Part shown: in pieces, positions 40,424-49,083 of the stretch
Layout of the letters: every line of letters begins with the position of its first letter
Position numbering within the stretch: position 1 is the stretch's first letter
NCBI RefSeq assembly: GCF_017654605.1
Contig: NZ_CP072113.1
Span: 930,001 to 994,000, forward strand
Source of the DNA: Yimella sp. cx-51
GTDB lineage: Bacteria > Actinomycetota > Actinomycetes > Actinomycetales > Dermatophilaceae
Reading direction: 5' to 3'
Length of the DNA stretch: 64,000 nucleotides
Notes under the pieces: model-generated
The model's input: only the letters and a program-made list of their open reading frames with translations
What the model was told of the DNA's origin: nothing
The model's database searches: none
Position numbers and translations under genes: made by a program

Positions 40424-41169
40424 CGCGAACCTCCTTGTGGCACAGCGGCATTGGTTGAGGGTGAAGTGAGGATCTGCCCGACCAGCAGGACGTCCGGGTC
40501 GGGGCCGATGACGGCCCGGTTCGCGTCGTGCCAGGCGGGTACCAAGGCTGCGATCTGGTCAGCCGAGGCGGTGGGGCCGAGGTGACGGCCGATGATCGAC
40601 CACAGTGAGTCGCCGCGGCGAACCACGACCGTTCGGTCGGCCGTAGTGGCCCCGCCGGACATCAGCAGTGGGGTGCGATCGGCCGGTGCGGTCGCTGGTG
40701 GCGCGGTGGGCGTCCAGCCGGGCTCAGGGGCCTGCGGTGCGGCAGATACTTCAGGTGCGACGGTGTCGCGCTCGTCCTGCGCCGCGGCGGGGCTGATGAA
40801 GTCGGGGGTGGGCACGGTGTCGACCGCGACCGCTGACGCCGGGGGCGGAGCACTTACTGTCGCCGAGGCGGCGCCGGAGAAGCTCCAGGCGGCCACTGCG
40901 ATCAGCCCCGAGGCGAGCAGTCGCGCGCTGCGATTGCTGGGTGCGTCGACCCCGCCGATCGACCGGTAGGCGGCCGCGGCGACGACGGTCGCCCACGCCA
41001 GCGCCGCGCTCAGGGCAATGCGGAGGCAGGAGGTCCACAACGCGTCGACGCTCGCCAGGTGAGTGGTGGCGAAGGCCACGCCGGTCAGGCTCAGCGCCGA
41101 GCCGGCCGCGCAGGCGAGGGCCAGGAGCAGCGCCAGGCCGCGGGCCCGGCGGTTCAGCGAGTAGATCAT
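40420..41169 (-). CDS. LysM-domain membrane protein
   Basis: 249 aa. Three hydrophobic segments (about 10-35, 47-68 and 83-100) anchor a Pro/Ala/Thr-rich linker (about 105-180) and one LysM peptidoglycan-binding domain near the C-terminus (VVVRRGDSLWSIIGRHLG onward). The LysM domain should lie outside the membrane. It is first in a two-gene operon with the Rv3235-like gene. An unusually AT-rich tract with TAAA repeats lies just upstream. Confidence 0.82.
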   Translation of the reverse strand: MIYSLNRRARGLALLLALACAAGSALSLTGVAFATTHLASVDALWTSCLRIALSAALAWATVVAAAAYRSIGGVDAPSNRSARLLASGLIAVAAWSFSGAASATVSAPPPASAVAVDTVPTPDFISPAAAQDERDTVAPEVSAAPQAPEPGWTPTAPPATAPADRTPLLMSGGATTADRTVVVRRGDSLWSIIGRHLGPTASADQIAALVPAWHDANRAVIGPDPDVLLVGQILTSPSTNAAVPQGGSR

Positions 41170-41177
41170 GAATCGAC

Positions 41178-41232
41178 ACTAAACGCCATAAAACGTAATT
41201 AACAGTGCCAAAGGGTAAATTGTGGGTAAAGG
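41178..41232. promoter_or_regulatory. AT-rich direct-repeat tract between LysM and unknown gene
   Basis: In a GC-rich window this 55-base stretch is strikingly AT-rich, with TAAA or AATT tetramers at about 41180, 41189, 41197, 41216 and 41227, the last two being GGGTAAA repeats 11 bases apart. It could be a binding tract for a head-to-tail binding protein such as BldC, which is encoded nearby. Confidence 0.4.
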
Positions 41233-41259
41233 GCGGCAGCTGCACTAGCCTCTGCTCCC

Positions 41260-41805
41260 ATGCGGTGGGAAGAGCTCTTCGGCGACCTCGAGGCACAACT
41301 GGTCGAAGCCGACCGGCAGGAGCGGGAAGCAGAGGCCGCCGAACTCACCAGACACGAGCGGGCGCAGGTCGGCTGGCTCGACCGGGTGGCCGGATCGATG
41401 GGCGAATCGATCAGTTGCATGACATCGGCCGGTGCCGTCGACGGGCGCCTGGTCGATCTCGGACGCGACTGGCTGGTCGTCGACGAGTTCGGGCGGGGGA
41501 GCGCCATCGTCCCGGTCCACAGTGTGGTCAGTGTCGGTGGCCTCAGTAGGCGCAGTGACCAATCGCCTACTCACGCGCGGGAGTTCGGGCTGGGGGTCGC
41601 GCTTCGAGCGATCTCCCGCGACCGTTCACCGGTCGGGGTCTACGACAGCGGTGGTGGTGTATGGGTCGGCACGATCGACTTCGTCGGACACGACCACCTC
41701 GAAGTGGCGCTGCATCCCGGAGATGCGGTTCGGCGCGCTTCGGCAGTGACCGGACGCCGGGTGATCCCGTGGTCGTCGATAGCAGTCATCCGACGAATCA
41801 GCTAG
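41260..41805 (+). CDS. conserved actinobacterial hypothetical protein
   Basis: 181 aa, soluble. The N-terminal part (about 1-45) is rich in Glu, Ala and Arg and is probably a helix or short coiled coil (EADRQEREAEAAELTRHERAQ). The rest is made of short beta-strands (GRLVDLGRDWLVVDEFGRG, GVWVGTIDFVGHDHLEVALH) like a small barrel or Sm-like fold. TAGCCT at 41246-41251 predicts a 2-base leader. I know similar genes only from the same secA neighbourhood and cannot assign a function. Confidence 0.75.
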   Translation: MRWEELFGDLEAQLVEADRQEREAEAAELTRHERAQVGWLDRVAGSMGESISCMTSAGAVDGRLVDLGRDWLVVDEFGRGSAIVPVHSVVSVGGLSRRSDQSPTHAREFGLGVALRAISRDRSPVGVYDSGGGVWVGTIDFVGHDHLEVALHPGDAVRRASAVTGRRVIPWSSIAVIRRIS

Positions 41806-41831
41806 CGCTGCAACCTGATTCGGCCAGACCC

Positions 41832-42041
41832 CTATTGCTGCAAGGTGCCCGCGTCGACGCGCGCTTTGGTGTCGGCGTAGCCGCGCTGGATGTAGGCCTC
41901 CAACTGCTCCGCCTCGATCCGCCACGACTTGCCCACCTTGATCGCGGGTAGCTCGCCGGAACTGATCAGCGCATAGACCGCCCGGGCGGAGATGTTCAGG
42001 ATCTCTGCCACGTCTGCGATCTGCAAGAAGCGAGCGGCCAC
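41832..42041 (-). CDS. BldC-like MerR-type helix-turn-helix protein
   Basis: 69 aa. A single winged helix-turn-helix reads IADVAEILNISARAVYALIS with the wing GKSWRIEAEQLEAYI, the pattern of excisionase-like small MerR proteins and of BldC. I start at GTG 42041 because GAGAGG lies 8 bases upstream; the frame stays open to 42083. BldC in Streptomyces binds AT-rich direct repeats by head-to-tail stacking. The AT-rich tracts at 41178-41232 and 42102-42117 are candidate targets. The gene converges on the unknown gene before it with a 26-base gap. Confidence 0.82.
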   Translation of the reverse strand: MAARFLQIADVAEILNISARAVYALISSGELPAIKVGKSWRIEAEQLEAYIQRGYADTKARVDAGTLQQ

Positions 42042-42193
42042 GACTTTTCCTCTCCGGAGCAGGGCGTGCTGGACGGCCTCCATTGTGGCTCATCGCGGCC
42101 CTTAACAAACCTTTACCTGTGGAAAGCCCGCCGATGCGGCCATCTCGACGCACGATGTCGGCGATGGATCAGGAACAAAGGAAGTTGCAGGCG

Positions 42194-42874
42194 ATGGGGG
42201 AGACAACCCGTTCGAACCGGACCGCGTCGGATCGGTCCGTACGCAGGATGCAGAAGCCGTCCTGGCGTGATGGACGCCTCGTGCTGGGCGTCGTGCTTGT
42301 GCTCGCGGCCATGCTCTTGGGAGCGATGACGCTGCGTCATTTCGACAGCTCGGTGGAGGTGTTGCGGGCCAAGCGCACGCTCCTGCCCGGTGACACCGTC
42401 TCGGCCACCGACCTCGAAGTGGTGAAGGTGCGCATCGACGGCGGTCAGAAGCGCTATTTCGTTTCGGGGCAGCGCCCGACCGGCACTGTCGTGCGCGAGG
42501 TGCGGGCCGGGGAGCTCGTGCCCACCAGTGCGGTGGGTTCGGCCGCCCAGGTGCGTGCCAAGAGTGTCGGGTTGCCGGTTGCAGCCTCACAGGCCTCGGC
42601 GTTGGTGCGTGGTTCGGTGGTGGACGTCTGGGTCGCCCGGCGCACTGCCGGCTCGACCGGTACGAACGATTTCGAGCAGCCCACCCGTGAAGTGGTGCGA
42701 GCGACCGTCCATCGGGTGCCGGCGTCCGGCTCCGGGCTTGGAGTGTCCTCCGGCGGTGACCAGGTGCACGTGCTGGTGCCCGATGACAAGGTCGCCACGA
42801 TCATTGCCGCGGTGAACGGGGGAGCGAAGGTCACCCTCGTGCCGGCAGCAGGTTCGCCGATGAAGGCAGCCTGA
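42194..42874 (+). CDS. SAF-domain (CpaB/RcpC-like) membrane protein
   Basis: 226 aa from ATG 42194, chosen because AAAGGAAG lies 9 bases upstream; other in-frame ATGs lie at 42155 and 42164. One membrane helix (about 25-45) is followed by an external SAF domain beginning RAKRTLLPGDTVSATDLEVV. This matches the CpaB/RcpC group, periplasmic parts of Flp/Tad pilus systems, although here no Tad secretin, pilin or membrane platform genes follow. Its stop overlaps the next start (TGATG), coupling it to the CpaE-like ATPase. Confidence 0.8.
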   Translation: MGETTRSNRTASDRSVRRMQKPSWRDGRLVLGVVLVLAAMLLGAMTLRHFDSSVEVLRAKRTLLPGDTVSATDLEVVKVRIDGGQKRYFVSGQRPTGTVVREVRAGELVPTSAVGSAAQVRAKSVGLPVAASQASALVRGSVVDVWVARRTAGSTGTNDFEQPTREVVRATVHRVPASGSGLGVSSGGDQVHVLVPDDKVATIIAAVNGGAKVTLVPAAGSPMKAA

Positions 42875-44151
42875 TGGCTGTCGCAGTGATCACCGGCGTC
42901 AACGCGCACGCCGAGGCCGATCTCGCGGCCGCGCTCGGGTCGGCCGACGGTCTGGCCCTGGTGCGTCGATGCGCTGACCTGGCCGAGGTGCTCGCCGTCA
43001 TTGACGCCGGACGCGCCCAGGTAGCGCTGGTCTCGGCCGATCTGCCGGGCATCGACCGCTCCACCGTGCACCGGCTCGTTGCGCAAGGCTGCCGTGTCGT
43101 CGGCGTACACGCCGATGAGTCGCAGGAGCGCACCCTGCGCGAATGGGGCGTCACCTGGTTGCTGCCCGAGCGCGCCACCGAGGCCGAGACGGTCGAGGTC
43201 GTACGGGCCGCAGCCGCCGCCGAGTTGGAGGCCACGCCAGCACCCGTCTCCTCCAATGGCGTAGACGCTGAGCATGAGGTGCAGGCCGCATCACCTGATG
43301 CGGGTGATGAGCAAGGTCGCGTCATCGTGGTCTGGGGCGCTGGGGGTGCGCCCGGCCGTTCCGTGGTCGCCGCCAACCTCGCCGTGCTGCTGGCTCGCGA
43401 AGCCCCGACCCTGCTGATCGACGCCGACACGTATGCGGCGTCACAGGCGCAGCTGTTCGGCATTCTCGACGAGGCGCCCGGCATCGCGGCTGCGACCAGG
43501 CTGGCCGAGGCGGGCCGGCTCGACACCATCACATTGGCCGGGGTTGCTCCGCTCATCGGCGAGCGACTGCGCATCCTCACCGGCTTACCGCGGTCCGACC
43601 GCTGGCCTGAGCTACGACCCGCGGCCCTCGAAGCGGTACTCCAAGCCTCGCGCAGAATGCACCGTTGGACGATCGTCGATGTCGCTGCCCCGATGGAGAC
43701 CGACGAGGAGCTCAGCTTCGACACCCTTGCGCCGCAACGGAATGCGGCGACCCGCACGATGCTCATGGAGGCAGACGAGATTCTCATGCTGGGTTCGGGC
43801 GATCCGATCGGCCTGAGCCGCCTCGTCCGCGTGATCGACGACCTCAGCGAGGTCACGCACCGCCCTCCGGTCGCAGTCGTCACCAAGGTGAGACCGGGCG
43901 CGGCCGGGCGACGACCGGAGCAACAGATCGCCGATGCGCTGCGCCGGTTCAGTGCCATCGAACCCGTCCTCATCCCCGATGATCGCGACGTGCTGGACGC
44001 GGCGTTGCTCGCCGGGCGATCGGTCGTGGAGGCGGCGCCCTCCTCGCCACTCGTGGGCGCGCTGCAGACGCTGGCCGAAGCGCATCTCGGCCTGGCCACT
44101 CGCGCGACCAGCCGATCGCGTCGGGGGAGGTTGGCACTGCGCACGGGATGA
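42874..44151 (+). CDS. CpaE-like MinD/ParA-superfamily ATPase
   Basis: 425 aa. The N-terminal 125 residues resemble a receiver-like domain without a clear phosphorylation site. A linker leads to a MinD/ParA-type P-loop domain at about 145-400. Its Walker A reads GAGGAPGRSVVAANLA: arginine stands where the family normally has the catalytic lysine, and no deviant lysine is seen two residues after the first glycine. Proteins of this kind localise pilus or secretion machines. It is coupled to the SAF-domain gene and ends 4 bases before the acyltransferase. Confidence 0.8.
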   Translation: MAVAVITGVNAHAEADLAAALGSADGLALVRRCADLAEVLAVIDAGRAQVALVSADLPGIDRSTVHRLVAQGCRVVGVHADESQERTLREWGVTWLLPERATEAETVEVVRAAAAAELEATPAPVSSNGVDAEHEVQAASPDAGDEQGRVIVVWGAGGAPGRSVVAANLAVLLAREAPTLLIDADTYAASQAQLFGILDEAPGIAAATRLAEAGRLDTITLAGVAPLIGERLRILTGLPRSDRWPELRPAALEAVLQASRRMHRWTIVDVAAPMETDEELSFDTLAPQRNAATRTMLMEADEILMLGSGDPIGLSRLVRVIDDLSEVTHRPPVAVVTKVRPGAAGRRPEQQIADALRRFSAIEPVLIPDDRDVLDAALLAGRSVVEAAPSSPLVGALQTLAEAHLGLATRATSRSRRGRLALRTG

Positions 44152-44155
44152 GACG

Positions 44156-45574
44156 ATGTGCGACGTGGTTGACAGACTCACTTCGCTCGACGCATCCTTC
44201 CTCTACCTCGAGGACGCCGCCATGCCCATGCACGTCGGCTCCGTCATGGTCTTCGACCCTCCCAAGGAGGGCTTCGACTACGAGAACATCATCGACCTCG
44301 TCAGCAACCGCATCGCGTTCGTGCCGCGCTACCGGCAGCGTGTGCAGCACACGCCCGGGCGCATCAGCAACCCGGTGTGGGTCGACGACGCCGACTTCGA
44401 CATCACCTATCACGTGCGTCGTTCGGCGCTGCCCAAACCAGGGTCGGTCGCGCAGTTGGAGGAGTTCGTCGGTCGTATCCAGGCGCGTGCCCTCGACCGG
44501 GATCGGCCGTTGTGGGAGCTCTACCTCGTGGAAGGGCTCGAACGCGGACGGTTCGCAATCGTCACCAAGACCCACCAGGCGCTCGTCGACGGCGTCAACG
44601 CCATCGACATCGGGCAGGTCATCGTCGACCCGGACGCCGGTCGCGAAGACCAGATCCCGCACACCTGGCGCGCCCGCCCTGCCCCCAGCGGTCTCGAACT
44701 CATCGCTGACGGCATCTGGTCGATGGTCCGCAGCCCCGGTCGGGTGATCCAGGACAGCGTGCACACCGTCTCCAACATGCACACCCTCACCCGTCGCGTC
44801 GCCGGATCGGCGACCGATCTGCTCGGGATGCTCGCGCGCACCGCAGCCCGCCCGGCACCCCACAGCCCGCTCAACACCGCCATCGGCGGCTACCGCCGGT
44901 ACGTGATGCTGGAGAGCAAGCTCGGCGATTACCAGAAGGTGCGTACGCGCATCACCAAGGGCAACGGCAACGAACACGTCACCGTGCACGACGTCGTCCT
45001 TGCCGCAGTCACCGGAGGTCTGCGGGCGTGGCTGATGGCGCGCGGCCAGGCCGTCGACAGCGGCGCGACGATCCGCGCGATGGTGCCGGTGAGCACCCAC
45101 AGCGTCGGTGACGACGACGAGCAGGATCAGGTGACCGCCTGCTTCGTCGACCTTCCAGTGGGCGAGCCCAACGCCCGCATGCGACTGCACCAGATCGCGT
45201 ATTCGATGCAGCAACAGGTCGATTCCCGCACCGCCGTCGGTGCCCGTTCGTTGTCGAGCCTCTCCGGGTTCGCGCCGCCCACCCTGCACTCCCTCGGAGC
45301 ACGTCTGGGCAATGCGATGTCGCGACGCATGTTCAACCTCGTGATCACCAATGTGCCCGGGCCGCAGCAGGCTCTCTACGCAGCTGACGCCGAGATGGTC
45401 GGCTCCTACCCGGTGATTCCCCTGGCCAAGGGTCAGGCGCTCGCGATCGGACTCACCTCCTACAACGGCAAGGTCTACTTCGGCCTCACCGCCGATCGCG
45501 ACTCCATGCCGGATGTCGAGATGCTCGGTCAGTGCATCGAGGAAGCGCTGGCCGAACTGGTCACCGAGAGCTGA
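44156..45574 (+). CDS. WS/DGAT-family acyltransferase with altered HHxxxDG motif
   Basis: 472 aa, the length of wax ester synthase/diacylglycerol acyltransferases, which make storage lipids from acyl-CoA. MHVGSVMVFDPP, RDRPLWELYLVEGLERGRFA, NVPGPQQALYAA and GLTSYNGKVYFGLTADRD are family segments. The active-site HHxxxDG reads HQALVDG (His140, Gln141, Asp145): the second, catalytic histidine is glutamine. The protein may be inactive in the classic reaction or use another chemistry. M. tuberculosis has a family member (tgs3) in the same position beside Rv3235. ATG 44156 follows the ATPase gene by 4 bases. Confidence 0.88.
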   Translation: MCDVVDRLTSLDASFLYLEDAAMPMHVGSVMVFDPPKEGFDYENIIDLVSNRIAFVPRYRQRVQHTPGRISNPVWVDDADFDITYHVRRSALPKPGSVAQLEEFVGRIQARALDRDRPLWELYLVEGLERGRFAIVTKTHQALVDGVNAIDIGQVIVDPDAGREDQIPHTWRARPAPSGLELIADGIWSMVRSPGRVIQDSVHTVSNMHTLTRRVAGSATDLLGMLARTAARPAPHSPLNTAIGGYRRYVMLESKLGDYQKVRTRITKGNGNEHVTVHDVVLAAVTGGLRAWLMARGQAVDSGATIRAMVPVSTHSVGDDDEQDQVTACFVDLPVGEPNARMRLHQIAYSMQQQVDSRTAVGARSLSSLSGFAPPTLHSLGARLGNAMSRRMFNLVITNVPGPQQALYAADAEMVGSYPVIPLAKGQALAIGLTSYNGKVYFGLTADRDSMPDVEMLGQCIEEALAELVTES

Positions 45575-45581
45575 GGACACC

Positions 45582-46007
45582 ATGTCGACCATGCGACGCG
45601 TCTACCTCCCACTGCACACCGACGACCTGCGGACGTTGTCCGACAGCAGGTCACTGTCCGCTGACAGCCTCGACGGCTTCGCCGTCACCGACGCTGTTCG
45701 CGCGCAGTCGTCAGGGGCCGACGACGAAGAGCAGCACGAGTACGCAGCCATGCAGGACGCCGCCCTCTGCGCGATCGCCGAGGATGCTCCGGTCGTCGGT
45801 GCGGTCGATGTTGCTGAGAGCGCAGTGGTCGACGGCGACTCCGACGCGAAGGTCACGGTGCGAGGGCCGCTGCTGCTCAAGCGTTTTGCCAGCTTCCACC
45901 TCATCGACCGCGCGGCTGCCGCAGCAGACCCGGATGAGGAGATCGAGCTGTCGTGGTTCGACGCCACCGAGCTTGCGCTCGTCATGGAAGTGCTCGACCA
46001 GCAGTAG
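45582..46007 (+). CDS. DUF6912-like small hypothetical protein
   Basis: 141 aa, soluble and acidic. It begins MRRVYLPLHTDDLRTL after a short MST leader and contains GFAVTDAVRAQ and DDEEQHEYAAMQDAAL, features I associate with DUF6912. No catalytic motif is recognisable. It follows the acyltransferase stop by 7 bases and is last in that operon, before a terminator hairpin. Confidence 0.75.
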   Translation: MSTMRRVYLPLHTDDLRTLSDSRSLSADSLDGFAVTDAVRAQSSGADDEEQHEYAAMQDAALCAIAEDAPVVGAVDVAESAVVDGDSDAKVTVRGPLLLKRFASFHLIDRAAAAADPDEEIELSWFDATELALVMEVLDQQ

Positions 46008-46017
46008 CCCAGAGCAC

Positions 46018-46050
46018 AACGCGGCGCCTCCAGCGAACAGGCGCCGCGTT
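46018..46050 (+). terminator. intrinsic terminator after the DUF6912 gene
   Basis: Perfect 12-bp stem (46018-46029 with 46039-46050) with a 9-base loop and a short T-run at its 3' side. Confidence 0.8.
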
Positions 46051-46164
46051 TGTACGTTCCTGCGTTTGCGAACCAGTCACGGCGGTCTCGACGACGACGA
46101 ATGTGGGTCTGACACGATGGATGAACATTCGAAGCCGAACGTCATCGACCAGGAGCCACCTTTC

Positions 46165-47793
<1,629 letters not shown>

Positions 47794-47872
47794 ACCCGAT
47801 TCACACGCGGGTCGGACGCCAGTGAGGCGAGCGGCGGCTCACGGGCTGACCCGCAGGCCGGGCCCCGGACGG

Positions 47873-47932
47873 GCTCAGAACACCGATCGCGTTGGAAACC
47901 CTTTGGGCTCCAACGCGATCGGTGTTCTGAGC
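47873..47932. terminator. perfect 24-bp hairpin between pruA and DUF2505 gene
   Basis: Two perfectly matching 24-base arms (47873-47896 and 47909-47932) and a 12-base loop, between convergent genes; the right arm ends 7 bases before the DUF2505 stop. Confidence 0.8.
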
Positions 47933-47939
47933 TACGTGG

Positions 47940-48437
47940 TCAGCGCTCGGCCAGATAGGCGAGGCCGACCTCCTCCTCGAGCACGAGGGCCTGGACGAAG
48001 GAGGGAGCCGCGGCCTTCTCGATGCGGCCACCGATGATCGGGATGCCGCCTTTGAGATCACCGATCACAGACAGCCGCGTCTCGTGCTCCGACGACGGAG
48101 TCAGCGTGACCGTGCCGTTCATCGATGCCGGGGTGCCCTTGACGTCCACGGCGAGATCAGCCGTGCGTGCACCGTCAGCGGCGGCCGGTCCCCAGTTCTG
48201 TGTCTCCACGACGGTGATCGTCTTGCCGACCATGGCTCGGATGTTCTCCGGGAAGGCGTCGGTGGGCAGCACGCGCGAGACGGTGATCACCGCGCCGTCC
48301 GAGGTCTGGGCCAGGTCGACGGTGCCGCCGTCGGTGCTGGTCGCTTCGGCCTTGCGGCGCTGGTATGCCTCGTCGGTGATCATCGCGTAGACGTCGGTGA
48401 CGGATGCCGGGTAGGTCCAGGAGCGCTCGATCTTCAT
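47940..48437 (-). CDS. DUF2505 family protein (SRPBCC-like fold)
   Basis: 165 aa. MKIERSWTYPASVTDVYAMI and DEAYQRRKAEAT followed by alternating strands and a C-terminal helix (KAAAPSFVQALVLEEEVG) are typical of DUF2505, a polyketide-cyclase/START-like hydrophobic pocket fold. The ligand is unknown. The ATG at 48437 overlaps the stop of the upstream gene by 4 bases. The minus-strand frame remains open far upstream only because of GC-rich codon shadows of the glutamate dehydrogenase gene. Confidence 0.85.
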   Translation of the reverse strand: MKIERSWTYPASVTDVYAMITDEAYQRRKAEATSTDGGTVDLAQTSDGAVITVSRVLPTDAFPENIRAMVGKTITVVETQNWGPAAADGARTADLAVDVKGTPASMNGTVTLTPSSEHETRLSVIGDLKGGIPIIGGRIEKAAAPSFVQALVLEEEVGLAYLAER

Positions 48438-48970
48438 GCGCGCAGAATAGCCAGCACCTGCCGCTGCAGGATGCGTTCGGCTCGCGCCACGCGTGCGGCC
48501 CGGGTATCGGCGGGCGCACTGCCACCCGGCACCAGCCCGCGCAGATCCTCGGCGTGCTTGCTCAGCGCGGACGCGAGGGCTTCGACCATGTCGGTGAGCC
48601 GTTGGCCGATCATGCGCAGACTTTCGTCGCCGAGGTCGTCCACGATCCCTTGCAGCAACCTGCCGATCCGTCGCAGGTCGTAGCCGGCAGCACTCAGACC
48701 GGTACAGTCCGGCGGCGCCGAGCCGAGCGGGCGGAAACCGTCCTCGGGATCGATCTCGTCGGCAAGGGTCAACTGCGGCAGCGGTCCGCCGAACATCGCG
48801 TCGTGCCAGGACAGCAGAGCCTCGGCCACCTGCTCGAGCGCTTGGTTGATGGTGTCGGTGGTCGTGCCGGTGACCGCCTCCGGCTGCACCGCCAGCAGCC
48901 GTGGCACCACCGAGGCGAGGCGTCGCGCGACGGGGTGCGGGTCGGCTGGCGCTTCGGCGGGAAAGGACAT
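48434..48970 (-). CDS. helical hypothetical protein
   Basis: 178 aa, predicted mostly helical and soluble. Visible segments include TINQALEQVAEALLSWHDAMFGG and the long C-terminal helix DTRAARVARAERILQRQ. No family recognised. ATG 48970 was chosen because TACCCT lies at -13 to -8, giving a one-base leader. It is first in a two-gene operon with the DUF2505 gene and divergent from glutamate dehydrogenase (113-base gap). Confidence 0.7.
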   Translation of the reverse strand: MSFPAEAPADPHPVARRLASVVPRLLAVQPEAVTGTTTDTINQALEQVAEALLSWHDAMFGGPLPQLTLADEIDPEDGFRPLGSAPPDCTGLSAAGYDLRRIGRLLQGIVDDLGDESLRMIGQRLTDMVEALASALSKHAEDLRGLVPGGSAPADTRAARVARAERILQRQVLAILRA

Positions 48971-49083
48971 GGCCGACAGGGTACGCCGCGCCCGAACTGT
49001 GGCGTAGTTCACACAGGCGATATGGTCGCCAGTGGCGTACAACGACGTGCGTCACACATCGCACCCACGAGGTTGTTAGCTCA

